Origin: Leclercia adecarboxylata
GTDB lineage: Bacteria > Pseudomonadota > Gammaproteobacteria > Enterobacterales > Enterobacteriaceae
DNA: 64,000 nt
NCBI GenBank assembly: GCA_002360945.1
Contig: DERO01000007.1
Coordinates: 175,501-239,500, forward strand
Direction of reading: 5' to 3'
The notes under the pieces are model-generated. The model ran no database searches, was not told the DNA's origin, and saw only the letters and a program-made list of their open reading frames with translations. The position numbers and the translations under genes were made by a program. Below are positions 27,237 to 36,176 of this stretch, piece by piece. The first letter of the stretch is position 1. Every line of letters begins with the position of its first letter.

Positions 27237-27833
27237 AATATATCCCACAACGGTATTTTCAGATGATAGGAAATATATAGCATTCCGTTTTTAATTTTTC
27301 ACCCTCATTTCGTAGAGACAATTCATTTGCGTTAAAGAGTTTATAATTTAGCTTAAGGAGGTGTTAATGCCTGATTAGTGTGAAACCATCATGTATTACG
27401 GCTGATAAAAACACGATTAAACCCCTGACGCAATGAAAAACCGTTGCCATCATAAATTTTATAGTTAAGCCGTAAACCCACTCTTAAAGGGTATTGTTTA
27501 GCTGGGCTTAAACCGCTCAATAGTGAAAATGTTTTTCAGGCTTTATTAAAAAAAAGACTCATGTTTTTCAACGTAAATCCGATACTAACCATATTTTCTA
27601 TTAAAACAGCTTTTCCTTATCTCTGACCGGATCGCAGAGTTGATTTAATAATTCCTGTCGCGCCAGCGAAGAATAAAACTATTCCAGTTGGTAAAATTAA
27701 TACGAATTTCATACGAATATCACAAAAAAAACCTGCCTGACCCTATGAAGTAGAGTATGTTTCAAAGAAGCCCACGCGTGCCGCTCCGTCGTGGATCTCA
27801 GGCACCTCACGTGCTGATAACTGAGACTGGCCT
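27237..27833. other. AT-rich 597-bp gap between divergent MCP and dgcM
   Basis: No supported protein-coding gene. It contains many A/T runs, a TATAAT at about 27342 and a perfect Shine-Dalgarno AAGGAGGTG (27355-27363), followed after three bases by an ATG whose frame stops after three codons. Promoters for both neighbours are expected here. Confidence 0.6.
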
Positions 27834-29066
27834 ATGTCGCTTTCAGGGTTTGCTGCGCTGGATATGCTTAAAACGCCCGTCTGGGTCGTATCCCCGGTTT
27901 CGGAGGATATTCTGTTCGCCAATAAGGCAGCAAAAAAGATCATGCAGGACGCGACGCTGAATGATCTGCGTAAAGGCGTCTGCTCGGCACGTGCCCAGGC
28001 TACGCTTGCGATGTATGTACCCGATTTAAAAACCCCACAAGAAATTATTGAAATCTGGAGCGTGCAGGTAAATAACCAGCCGATTAGCCTCAGCTGTCGG
28101 CTTTCGCTGGCCGTTTTCGACACCTGCGGCGAGGTCATTATTTTTGAGGGCATTGCCCGCCAGGCGGTAACGGGCCTCAAAGCCACCAGCTCTGGCACCT
28201 ACCAGCGCAAAAAACAGGGGTTCTACGCCCGTTTCTTCCAGACCAACAGTGCGCCCATGTTGTTAATCGATCCTGCCCGGGACGGCCAGGTGGTTGATGC
28301 CAATCTCGCGGCCCTCAATTTTTATGGCTATACCCATGATGAGATGTGCAGCAAGCACACCTGGGAGATCAACACCCTCGGCCGCAATATTCTGCCGGTG
28401 ATGACGGAGATCGCGCGTTTACCTGGCGGCCATAAGCCGCTCAACTTTGTGCATCGACTGGCTGATGGCACCACCCGACACGTACAGACCTATGCCGGCC
28501 CGATTGAGATCTACGGCGACAAACTGATGCTGTGCATTATTCACGATATTACCGAGCAAAAACGGCTTGAACAGGAGCTTGAGCACGCTGCGCTGCGCGA
28601 TTCGTTAACCGGTCTGCTCAATCGCCGTCAGTTTTATAATCTTACCGATCAGACCTCGCCGAATCATCTTCCAGCCCAGCAGGAGTTCAGCCTGCTGCTG
28701 GTGGATACGGACCACTTTAAGCGCATTAACGACATGTTTGGGCATCAGAAAGGCGATGAGGTGTTGATTGCCCTCTCGCGAATGCTGGAAAGCTGTTGCC
28801 GGAAAGATGATTACGTTTTCCGCTGGGGTGGCGAGGAGTTTGTGCTGCTGCTGCCCCGCACGTCGCTGGACGCGGCGATGCAGATCGCAGAAACCCTGCG
28901 CGCGGCCATCGCCCGCATTGCCATCCCGGGACTGCCCCGCTTCACCGTGAGTATTGGGGTGGCGCGGCATAACCCGGATGAAAGTATCGACGATCTGTTT
29001 AAGCGCGTGGACGATGCGCTGTATCGCGCAAAGAATGATGGTCGTAATAAGGTGCTGGCGGCGTAA
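27834..29066 (+). CDS. dgcM: Diguanylate cyclase DgcM
   Basis: 410 residues, the same as E. coli DgcM (YdaM). A divergent N-terminal PAS-like part (1-120) is followed by a well-kept PAS domain (about 135-245, NSAPMLLIDPARDGQVVDAN and HVQTYAGPIEIYGDK). A GGDEF domain (about 260-410) has the active site RWGGEEF. It makes cyclic di-GMP. In E. coli it also contacts the activator MlrA to switch on csgD and curli. No RxxD inhibitory site is obvious in front of the GGEEF. Confidence 0.95.
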   Translation: MSLSGFAALDMLKTPVWVVSPVSEDILFANKAAKKIMQDATLNDLRKGVCSARAQATLAMYVPDLKTPQEIIEIWSVQVNNQPISLSCRLSLAVFDTCGEVIIFEGIARQAVTGLKATSSGTYQRKKQGFYARFFQTNSAPMLLIDPARDGQVVDANLAALNFYGYTHDEMCSKHTWEINTLGRNILPVMTEIARLPGGHKPLNFVHRLADGTTRHVQTYAGPIEIYGDKLMLCIIHDITEQKRLEQELEHAALRDSLTGLLNRRQFYNLTDQTSPNHLPAQQEFSLLLVDTDHFKRINDMFGHQKGDEVLIALSRMLESCCRKDDYVFRWGGEEFVLLLPRTSLDAAMQIAETLRAAIARIAIPGLPRFTVSIGVARHNPDESIDDLFKRVDDALYRAKNDGRNKVLAA

Positions 29067-29110
29067 TGTCGCCTTCTGTCTTTCAATTTATTCCTTGAGG
29101 AGTGGTTAAG

Positions 29111-29677
29111 ATGAGCAAGAAGATTTTGATGCTGGTCGGGGATTACGCTGAAGATTACGAAACCATGGTGCCGTTTCAGGCATTGCAAATGATTGGTCAT
29201 CAGGTTGACGCGGTCTGTCCTGACAAAGCTAAAGGCGACTTTATCATGACGGCAATTCACGATTTTGACGGCGCCCAGACCTATAGCGAAAAACCCGGCC
29301 ACCGCTTTATTCTCAACGCCGATTTTGCTGAGGTGAAAGAAGAGGATTATGACGCCCTGTTAATTCCGGGCGGACGGGCACCGGAATATCTGCGCCTGAA
29401 TGAGCAGGTAATCAAACTGGTGCAGGCCTTTGACCAGGCGCGTAAGCCGATTGCCGCCGTGTGCCACGGCGCTCAACTGCTGGCGGCCGCTGATGTCCTG
29501 AAAGGACGCACCTGCAGCGCTTATCCTGCCTGTGCGCCAGAAGTCCGACTCAGCGGCGGATATTATGCAGACATCGGTATCGACGAGGCGTATGTCGATG
29601 ACAATCTGGTTACGGCTCCCGCCTGGCCTGCGCATCCGCAGTGGCTGGCGAAATTTGCTGAGCTGTTGCAGAAGTAA
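29111..29677 (+). CDS. DJ-1/PfpI-family protein, 188 aa
   Basis: The ATG at 29111 is used because GAGGAG is eight bases upstream; a GTG nine bases earlier is in frame but has no site. Class I glutamine amidotransferase-like fold with the nucleophile elbow [10 protein letters not shown] (Cys near residue 120) and the conserved Glu region [10 protein letters not shown]. It resembles YhbO/PfpI-type stress proteins, which have been described as proteases, chaperones or deglycases; the real activity is uncertain. It is the last gene before the secretion locus and is convergent with it. Confidence 0.85.
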   Translation: MSKKILMLVGDYAEDYETMVPFQALQMIGHQVDAVCPDKAKGDFIMTAIHDFDGAQTYSEKPGHRFILNADFAEVKEEDYDALLIPGGRAPEYLRLNEQVIKLVQAFDQARKPIAAVCHGAQLLAAADVLKGRTCSAYPACAPEVRLSGGYYADIGIDEAYVDDNLVTAPAWPAHPQWLAKFAELLQK

Positions 29678-29703
29678 GATCGGTTCTGGACAGGCTCGTC
29701 GGG

Positions 29704-30183
29704 TCAGGCCAGCCTGTCAACCGCATCAAAAAAGCGCTCTTCGGTCATGATCGTGTTCTCTTTTGCGCTCTGATACTCACGCCGAATAAACCAGCCCGAT
29801 TCTGGTGCCATGCTCAGATAACAAATCTGCCTGATACCCGGCGCATCGACATGCAGGGTCACAATGCCCGTCTCGGTGCCATTCCACAGCTGTTCAGGAA
29901 GAAGTTGGACGCTACGGTCGCCGTTCTGCAACCGGATGGCGGTTATATCATAACGGCATATGCCGCTGTTCAGGCTGTAGCCTACCGCACTGAGATCATG
30001 CAGATGTCTGGTGGATAACGTCACCTCAATGCCGGAACCTGCAAACCACTGGCTTATTTGCTGCGCAAGTTCATCCATTCGCGAGCAGAATGCCCTGACC
30101 TCGGCGTCAGCGGATTTTTTGCCGGACGTTACTCTGTCGTTTTTGTGCTGCACTTTTTTAAAAAAACGTTCTCTGGCTGACAC
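29704..30183 (-). CDS. Unknown protein at the end of the T6SS locus, 159 aa
   Basis: GTG start supported by AAGGA at good spacing. A soluble protein with a basic N-terminus (MSARERFFKKVQHKNDRV), no signal peptide and no membrane segment. It starts 28 bases after tagA ends, so it is probably the last gene of the operon. No family recognised; an accessory T6SS role is inferred only from position. Confidence 0.75.
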   Translation of the reverse strand: MSARERFFKKVQHKNDRVTSGKKSADAEVRAFCSRMDELAQQISQWFAGSGIEVTLSTRHLHDLSAVGYSLNSGICRYDITAIRLQNGDRSVQLLPEQLWNGTETGIVTLHVDAPGIRQICYLSMAPESGWFIRREYQSAKENTIMTEERFFDAVDRLA

Positions 30184-30210
30184 GTTGCAGTCCTTGTCAT
30201 TTATTCGGCT

Positions 30211-31473
30211 TTATTCAGTCTGGATTGATTTCAGCGCAGCCCAGGAGGCAATTAGCTGCTGCAGATGCTGTTCCACCTGGCGTTGCCGGACGGCGTTACT
30301 CTCCTGCTCTGCGGGGAGTTCAGAGAGCTGGCGCAACTTTTCCTCCACCGGCACGGTGTGATTAAGCGACTGCATGATGGCGAAAACCGCCGATTTAAGT
30401 TCGCTGACCGTCAGGTATTTACCCTTCTGCTCATCCAGGGCGTTAAGCCGGTTCGCCAGTTCCTCAAGCTGCGTTACCCCCTGATGCCAGCCGGTCAGGT
30501 TTTCCGGTGCCAGGGCAATGGCCGCCTTCTGCTGTTGCCACTGCTGCGCCAGGGGTTTGCCCTGCTCAGGCCACAGCCTCAGCGCCTGCTGTACCAGGTT
30601 ATCGCCATAGCTAAGAGCCCAGTCCGGCTTTAACTGCAATAACTGCTCTGTCTGGCGAATAACCGCCTCAGGTGACTGAGGAAGCCGATCGGCGGAAAGC
30701 GTTGTGACAAACTGTTCCTGGGCAGGGTCAGGCTGGCGCATCGTCTGCCATCCCCACGCCAGGGTTCCGGCCAGCACCAGCATGGTTATCATACCGGCGG
30801 CAAAAGGCTTCCAGGGTTTCGCGGGTTGCGGGTATACCAGCAATGGTTCAGGCTCAGGGACATCTGGTCTTTTAACGCACTCAGGTCCCTTACCCGGCGT
30901 GTCGCCTTGAGGGATTAATACTTTAGCCGGTGCCTTATCATGCCCGTGTTTGCAGGTTTCTAAGTGTACCGCCGCGCTGTGGACATGATTGCACAAGGTT
31001 TCAAGCTGGCTGAGGGGCGTTAACTCCAGCCGTTTTAATGTCTCATCCAGAACGAGCAGGTGTTCTTCCACCTGGTTCAGTTGGCTCAGGTCGGCAGAGG
31101 TCAGGATCCGGGAGCGCAGATCCTGCCTCAGCCGTTTGCTGAGCGTACCGAGGATTTCCATCCGGGCATGCACCGGTTGCGGCCACAGATTGCGCCATTG
31201 TCGGGTGACCAGTGAGTTCACCATCGTCAGCCCTTCGTTCAGGCCAGACAGCCCGACCAGGTGTGTACGAGCCAGGGTATACCAGGCGGCGGTCTGGAGT
31301 TCCACGCCGTTGTGTTCAAACAGCGCCAGGCAGAGTTTTTCCACCTGTTGCCAGTTCACATCCGGACGCGCCGGATGCGTCAGCTTGTTCATTTCATTAC
31401 GCAGAGCGACATAATCCGCAAGCGTGCGCGGGTCGCCGCCGGGTTCAAAGCGGCGTTCAGAGTGTCTTGTCAT
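30211..31473 (-). CDS. tagA: TagA-like protein (ImpA_N + membrane segment + VasL domain)
   Basis: 420 residues. The ImpA N-terminal domain (about 10-160) is shared with TssA (WYTLARTHLVGLSGLNEGL). It is followed by a Pro-rich linker, one membrane segment near residues 222-243 (AAGMITMLVLAGTLAWGW) and a helical VasL-type C-terminal domain (about 250-420). In enteroaggregative E. coli, TagA sits at the membrane opposite the baseplate and stops and holds the extended sheath. The same domain order supports that role here. It lies 23 bases downstream of tssE. Confidence 0.85.
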   Translation of the reverse strand: MTRHSERRFEPGGDPRTLADYVALRNEMNKLTHPARPDVNWQQVEKLCLALFEHNGVELQTAAWYTLARTHLVGLSGLNEGLTMVNSLVTRQWRNLWPQPVHARMEILGTLSKRLRQDLRSRILTSADLSQLNQVEEHLLVLDETLKRLELTPLSQLETLCNHVHSAAVHLETCKHGHDKAPAKVLIPQGDTPGKGPECVKRPDVPEPEPLLVYPQPAKPWKPFAAGMITMLVLAGTLAWGWQTMRQPDPAQEQFVTTLSADRLPQSPEAVIRQTEQLLQLKPDWALSYGDNLVQQALRLWPEQGKPLAQQWQQQKAAIALAPENLTGWHQGVTQLEELANRLNALDEQKGKYLTVSELKSAVFAIMQSLNHTVPVEEKLRQLSELPAEQESNAVRQRQVEQHLQQLIASWAALKSIQTE

Positions 31474-31496
31474 GAGGATTCTGCCAGAGGTGAAGA

Positions 31497-31952
31497 CTAT
31501 ATTGCGGAGCGGGCGTCCAGGTACTGCTGCTGTTTTAAATGACGGATGAGCACCCGGCCCTCGGGCACAAAGTCGGTACCGTAGCGCACCAGGCCGATGC
31601 CTTTGAGTTCGGCGTCGATGGCGTAACGCAGTTCGCCGGGCTGCGTCTGCTCCAGCATCACTACCGTGATCCTGCTCAGGCGCGGTTCGTACTTCAACAG
31701 TACTGCCGACAGCGTGGTGATCAGCTGATGCGCCGAACCCGGCATCCCTTGCAGGATTTTAGTCATATCAGGCAGGCCATAATCCGGTAGATGCGCCAGC
31801 GTACCGGCGCGACAGTTGAGGATACGCTGCATATTATCCAGCACCGACAGAATGACCTGGTTTTGCTCGCTGACGCTGTGCAGGTCAAGACCACCGGCGA
31901 AATTGCCATACAGCATTTCATACAACGATGGCGTGTTGTGTCCCTGTGGCAT
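31497..31952 (-). CDS. tssE: TssE, gp25-like baseplate protein
   Basis: 151 residues with the lysozyme-like gp25 fold. The family glutamate motif is present (KYEPRLSRITV near residue 96), as is LPDYGLPDM. TssE forms the baseplate wedge with TssF, TssG and TssK. Its ATG overlaps the tssJ stop by one base (TGATG). Confidence 0.95.
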   Translation of the reverse strand: MPQGHNTPSLYEMLYGNFAGGLDLHSVSEQNQVILSVLDNMQRILNCRAGTLAHLPDYGLPDMTKILQGMPGSAHQLITTLSAVLLKYEPRLSRITVVMLEQTQPGELRYAIDAELKGIGLVRYGTDFVPEGRVLIRHLKQQQYLDARSAI

Positions 31953-32497
31953 CAGTCATCCTTCAACGGTTGTAACGTCAGGTAGTCATTCCCGGCTTCC
32001 AGAATACGAGGTTTATCCGGATCGAGCTCTTCCCGTTTGAGAACCTGCCTCCAGGTGTTATTGACCATATCCGGATGGCGGAACAGTCCAACCACCGCAA
32101 CAAACTGCGCACCTTCTTCCATGGGCATATCAAGATTCGCATCCCCGCCCGGTTTTACCACCACGTCGCGGGTCCCCAGCAGGTCGGCCTTCAGGATGGT
32201 GTCATCGTCTTTCAACAACTGTTGGTAGACCGTTTTGTCGAAGGTTTTACGGTCTTTCAGCTGGTAGACACGGACTACTAGCGGCTCAGACAGAGAGTTA
32301 CTTTCGCGGGAATCGGTGTTCAGCGCTTCGCGTGCAGTGAAATCCAGGTGCAGGACCTTTATCTTTTTATAAAACACGGCGTTAAAGGCCGATTTGGTAC
32401 CATCTGTGATGCCCTGTGTCACCCCGCAACCCGCCAGGCTGAAAGCCAGCAGGGGTAACAGCCAGCGTGCAGTTTTAGTTAAACTTGTACGTAACAC
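31952..32497 (-). CDS. tssJ: TssJ, outer-membrane T6SS lipoprotein
   Basis: 181 residues from a GTG at 32497, chosen because AAGGA is well spaced and the lipoprotein signal begins there (lipobox LAGC). Longer in-frame starts lie deep inside tssG. The transthyretin-like domain includes VVRVYQLKDRKTFDK, the family loop that contacts TssM. It overlaps the end of tssG by 23 bases. Confidence 0.92.
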   Translation of the reverse strand: MLRTSLTKTARWLLPLLAFSLAGCGVTQGITDGTKSAFNAVFYKKIKVLHLDFTAREALNTDSRESNSLSEPLVVRVYQLKDRKTFDKTVYQQLLKDDDTILKADLLGTRDVVVKPGGDANLDMPMEEGAQFVAVVGLFRHPDMVNNTWRQVLKREELDPDKPRILEAGNDYLTLQPLKDD

Positions 32498-33560
32498 GTC
32501 GGTTTCCTTGTTGTGGTATCGCAGGCGCCAGCCCGGTGTAGTAACCCAGTTCGGTGGTAAAGGTTTGCGGAATATCATCCGCAAGCTCATCACCTTCCGC
32601 CCCCAACACGCCATTCATCCCAAGCCATAAAGGGCCTTCGCCCAGCGGTGGCACGGCCAGCAGTCGGGTACTGATAGTCAGAGTGATTTTTGCCTTAAAG
32701 CGCCAGCCGAGATAGACCCGCAGCATCACCAGAAAGTCCTGATAAAGCAGACCATCCGGTTTCCAGCCCTGCGCCTCCTGTTCGTTATCGGTGGACAGCG
32801 CAATCAGCAACTGGCTGTTGGCATCCATCGCTTCGTCCCCTAGCGGCATGTTGCCGTCCAGCAGTAAATCATCATCGCCATAAAAGCCCAACGCCGGGCT
32901 GACTTCTACCGGCCGCAGGCAATACGGACTCACCTGCACCCTGGTATCGGTTGCCAGCAGGCTCACCAGTGCCTGCATACCCTCCTGAGTTTTTCCGGGC
33001 TGCTGCAGCACGCCAAGCAGCGACAGAAAGCGGGAAACCGGGGTGGCGATATGCTCTGCGGTGCCAGGTATGCCCAGCCCCACCAGACCCAACAGCGACT
33101 GCGAAATGCTGTCAGTCCCCCCGGCCTCAAACGTGGCCGGGTATGTGTATTTTCGCCAGATGCGATAATACTGCGTCAGGATGCGGTGGCCGAAAATATC
33201 CAGAAAGCCCTGCAGCGCCTCATGCCCTTCCCGGCGCTGGGAGATGTCATCGAGATAGGCGGTCGGCAGCGGCGAATCCACCCCGTACATTCCCATAAAG
33301 GTGGTGCGGATCATCGGTGGCTTGCTGTCATCACCCTCGTCATATTCGACTGCTTTAAGCTCACTCGCCGGGAAACCCATCCCCGGATGTGGTGCAAAGC
33401 GTACCGGATCATCCGCGGGATGGCTGGTTGAGCCCATCAGCGGCCTGCGAGGATTTCGCTTCTCCAGCAGCTGGCATAACCGGTAAAAGTTGATGCGGTG
33501 AAGGTCGGCTTCCAGCCGCGGAGTCAGCCGGGAATGCGGCGGTTGTGTTTTTCTTCCCAT
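32475..33560 (-). CDS. tssG: TssG, baseplate protein
   Basis: 361 residues. The N-terminal motif INFYRLCQLLE and the central FGHRILTQYYRIWRKY are hallmarks of TssG. It connects TssF2 to TssE and TssK in the wedge. It overlaps tssF by 37 bases and tssJ by 23. Confidence 0.95.
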   Translation of the reverse strand: MGRKTQPPHSRLTPRLEADLHRINFYRLCQLLEKRNPRRPLMGSTSHPADDPVRFAPHPGMGFPASELKAVEYDEGDDSKPPMIRTTFMGMYGVDSPLPTAYLDDISQRREGHEALQGFLDIFGHRILTQYYRIWRKYTYPATFEAGGTDSISQSLLGLVGLGIPGTAEHIATPVSRFLSLLGVLQQPGKTQEGMQALVSLLATDTRVQVSPYCLRPVEVSPALGFYGDDDLLLDGNMPLGDEAMDANSQLLIALSTDNEQEAQGWKPDGLLYQDFLVMLRVYLGWRFKAKITLTISTRLLAVPPLGEGPLWLGMNGVLGAEGDELADDIPQTFTTELGYYTGLAPAIPQQGNRRVTYKFN

Positions 33561-35278
33561 TCCAGGCGCTCTCCGGTCGGTTGCAGAATGATAATCAGGC
33601 GGTTGAAAAGATAGATGTCGGTATAGAGCGCAAAGAAGCGGCTCAGCATCTCGCCAAACAGGCAGATGTCGCCGCGCCCGGCAAAGCCGTGAACGTCCAG
33701 CGTGACGTCAATCTGTACGCCACGGACCAGATAGCCCTGCTCGAAGCGCTCCGTTTCACTGTGTTTCACGTCGAGGATCGCTTCCAGACGACGGCGATTC
33801 ATCTCGCTGTCTGTCCATTCATACAACGCCAGAGTGCCGCGCAGCACGTCGGCATTATCCATCATCGACAGAAACCCGCTGCCGAGGTGGCTGAGCACGC
33901 GCCAGTGGAAACGATCCCGCGCTGGTGGATAACAGGGCAGCGTCGGCGCACACAGGTTACGCACGGCGATACTGGCCGAGGTGGTTTTCATCACCGTATC
34001 AAGCACGGTGCTCTGCAGCGCACGTCGTGGCAATTGGCCATTGGTGCCGGTCAGCGTCAGCGAGAGGCTTTCATCCTCCGGCACGGTGTGATTATCAAAG
34101 GCTTCGCCACCGAGAATAAGCCAGGTGTTATGCAGCCCGGACGGACCACGGCGTACGCGGGTGTGGTAGTAATATTCCGGGGCTTCATGGCGCATCATTC
34201 CGCCTTTGTGGCGGAAACTCGAGAACGGCACGTAGGTATGCTGGCTCGATGATATTACCGAATCCACGGTATATATCTCGGTATGGCCATCCTGCACGCG
34301 CATCGGACGCAGGATGTATTCTGTCTGCAGGGAGTCGAGCGTCAGCGGATCGGATTCCAGCGGGAAAAGGTTTATCACCGGCACGCAGTTGAGACGCAGA
34401 TGTTTCTCGGTAAAGCTGAAGTCATGTTCCCAGCGCTCAGCCAGTACCACATCGATTTCAAACCATGACAGCTCAGCAGGGAATTCCACCGTCTCGAGTC
34501 CCAGCAAACCGGTGAACATGAATTTCTCGCGGAAGGTGAAGTACTCCAGCAGCAACTGATAACCGCTAAAGCTGCTGCTGCCTCTCGGCCACAGGTTGTC
34601 GTCATCGCCAAACCCCAGCGCGGTGAAATACCCGTCTAGTGGTCTTCTGTCCATGTCACCCGGCATCCGCAGCCAGAGGCGGGCAGTGTTCATGGTAAAG
34701 GCCTCATGCATGGCGCAGGCCAGCGGTGCGTCTGCGTTGAAGTAAAACGGGATCAGGCTGAGATCGACACGGCTCCAGTCGGCAAGATGGCTGCAGTTGA
34801 AGCGCAGACTGATGACCGAACGCCCGTCAGGATCAGTCGACAGGCGGGCGTACTCCAGCGACAGCGGCTGAAGGGTAATCTCTTTAGTGGTGGTGTACCG
34901 GCAGCGCGTACACTTCTCACCAATCGGCCGGGAATTCACCTCAAAGCCTTTGACGATGTGCATCTGCTCTTTCATCTCGCGCCAGTCAGGGGTAAATTCC
35001 ACCACCGACATTGACGGAATGGTGCGCAGGTAATGCGGCCATAGCAGGCTGACCAGCCCTTCGGTCAGTTCCGGCAGGTCGTCATCAAGCTTCTCACGCA
35101 GGCGGCCCATCAGGAAGGCAAAGCCCTCGAACAGGCGCTCTACATACGGATCGCGCGCGCCCGCTTTATCGAGATTGAGCATTGCCGCCTGCTCGGGGTG
35201 AGCACGGGCAAATTCTTCGCCGGCTTCCATTAGGTAGCGCATTTCAGCGTCGTAATAACGCAGGGTTAAGTCGTCCAT
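33524..35278 (-). CDS. tssF: TssF, baseplate protein
   Basis: 584 residues from ATG 35278. The upstream open frame (27 codons) is rejected because TssF proteins start with this YYDAEMRYLMEAGEEFARAHP block. Other typical parts are DPYVERLFEGFAFL and the RGVQIDVTLDVHGFAGRGDI C-terminal region. The Shine-Dalgarno site is weak, so expression may depend on read-through from genes upstream. Confidence 0.95.
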   Translation of the reverse strand: MDDLTLRYYDAEMRYLMEAGEEFARAHPEQAAMLNLDKAGARDPYVERLFEGFAFLMGRLREKLDDDLPELTEGLVSLLWPHYLRTIPSMSVVEFTPDWREMKEQMHIVKGFEVNSRPIGEKCTRCRYTTTKEITLQPLSLEYARLSTDPDGRSVISLRFNCSHLADWSRVDLSLIPFYFNADAPLACAMHEAFTMNTARLWLRMPGDMDRRPLDGYFTALGFGDDDNLWPRGSSSFSGYQLLLEYFTFREKFMFTGLLGLETVEFPAELSWFEIDVVLAERWEHDFSFTEKHLRLNCVPVINLFPLESDPLTLDSLQTEYILRPMRVQDGHTEIYTVDSVISSSQHTYVPFSSFRHKGGMMRHEAPEYYYHTRVRRGPSGLHNTWLILGGEAFDNHTVPEDESLSLTLTGTNGQLPRRALQSTVLDTVMKTTSASIAVRNLCAPTLPCYPPARDRFHWRVLSHLGSGFLSMMDNADVLRGTLALYEWTDSEMNRRRLEAILDVKHSETERFEQGYLVRGVQIDVTLDVHGFAGRGDICLFGEMLSRFFALYTDIYLFNRLIIILQPTGERLEWEEKHNRRIPG

Positions 35279-35362
35279 AATAACCAATATGATTGAGTGT
35301 TTTATAATGTTCAGGTATAAAGCGAAACCATGACAGCCTGCAACTCGTTGAGATCGCACCGA

Positions 35363-35614
35363 CTAATCTTTCTTGTTTAATCGCTTAAAAACCAGAAGAA
35401 AGACGACACAAATAACAACAAAAGTAATATTCGATGCACCATAGAATAACCAGACCATAGAGTAGATTTTGTCAACCAAATAATCCAGATGCGTTCCAGT
35501 TAACGCGGGTTCATACGTGTATTTGATATCCACAAATGAAAGGGAAAGAACCGCTGTACTGGCCAGTAAAAATAAGGATACAGGTGCACAAGCAAGCAAC
35601 AGACGCTTAATCAT
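35363..35614 (-). CDS. Small two-span membrane protein, 83 aa, unknown
   Basis: ATG at 35614 with AGGTAG upstream. Two hydrophobic segments (about residues 3-25 and 52-76) flank a short periplasmic loop (DIKYTYEPALTGTHLDYLVD). AT-rich compared with tssF. It lies in the effector/immunity islet between the PAAR effector's immunity gene and tssF, so an immunity or accessory role is possible but not shown. Confidence 0.7.
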   Translation of the reverse strand: MIKRLLLACAPVSLFLLASTAVLSLSFVDIKYTYEPALTGTHLDYLVDKIYSMVWLFYGASNITFVVICVVFLLVFKRLNKKD

Positions 35615-35738
35615 TCTCAACTACCTAGGGTTTCCTTTCAGGATTACCTGTATTTCAGCGCTATATTTTCGGGATTTCAAACGTAATTCACACAAGTTGT
35701 TATTTCCTTATCTCTTTGTTAATTAATAATTTTTATTT

Positions 35739-36176
35739 TTATGGTGATATATTTATTTTATTAAAACATAGAACATTCCTCAGTGGTGTAATAGTTTCCC
35801 TCTCTAGTCCAATGTACACATTGTATGAACAGTAACCAACATCTGTGTTAATATCAAAAATCGCCCCCCCGCTCACATTAGTTAATGAATCCTTCTGGTT
35901 TTTGGTCTTCCACCCAAGGTATAACTGGCCATTATTTAAATCAAGCTCCTGCCAGGATAGAATGATTTTCTCATGCTCATCGTTATTTATCACAATGGGC
36001 CTCATGGAACTATCAGCCTGTTCAATATCAGGTTCAACGTTTTTCACACCTGTACCTTTGTATAGATAAATAACACCACCCGACTTATTATATATATTTA
36101 AAGAAGGCTTAAGGCAATTCGCAAATACAACAAAAAAACACAACCCAAAGAAAATGACAACAGTATTTTTTATCAT
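35739..36176 (-). CDS. Probable immunity protein of the PAAR effector, 145 aa
   Basis: The N-terminal hydrophobic segment (MIKNTVVIFFGLCFFVVFA) is followed by NCLKPS. The residue before the Cys is Asn, so this is a poor lipobox; a cleaved or uncleaved signal anchor is more likely. The rest is a beta-rich periplasmic domain. Its ATG overlaps the stop of the PAAR effector by four bases (ATGA), the coupling typical of effector-immunity pairs. AT-rich. Unknown family; the role is inferred from position, and the export signal implies that the toxin is neutralised in the periplasm. Confidence 0.7.
   Translation of the reverse strand: MIKNTVVIFFGLCFFVVFANCLKPSLNIYNKSGGVIYLYKGTGVKNVEPDIEQADSSMRPIVINNDEHEKIILSWQELDLNNGQLYLGWKTKNQKDSLTNVSGGAIFDINTDVGYCSYNVYIGLERETITPLRNVLCFNKINISP

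Noticed and set aside
27390..27420. Sigma-28-like GCTGATAA element
   Set aside because: It points away from the chemotaxis gene, has a poor -35, and no gene starts within 400 bases downstream.
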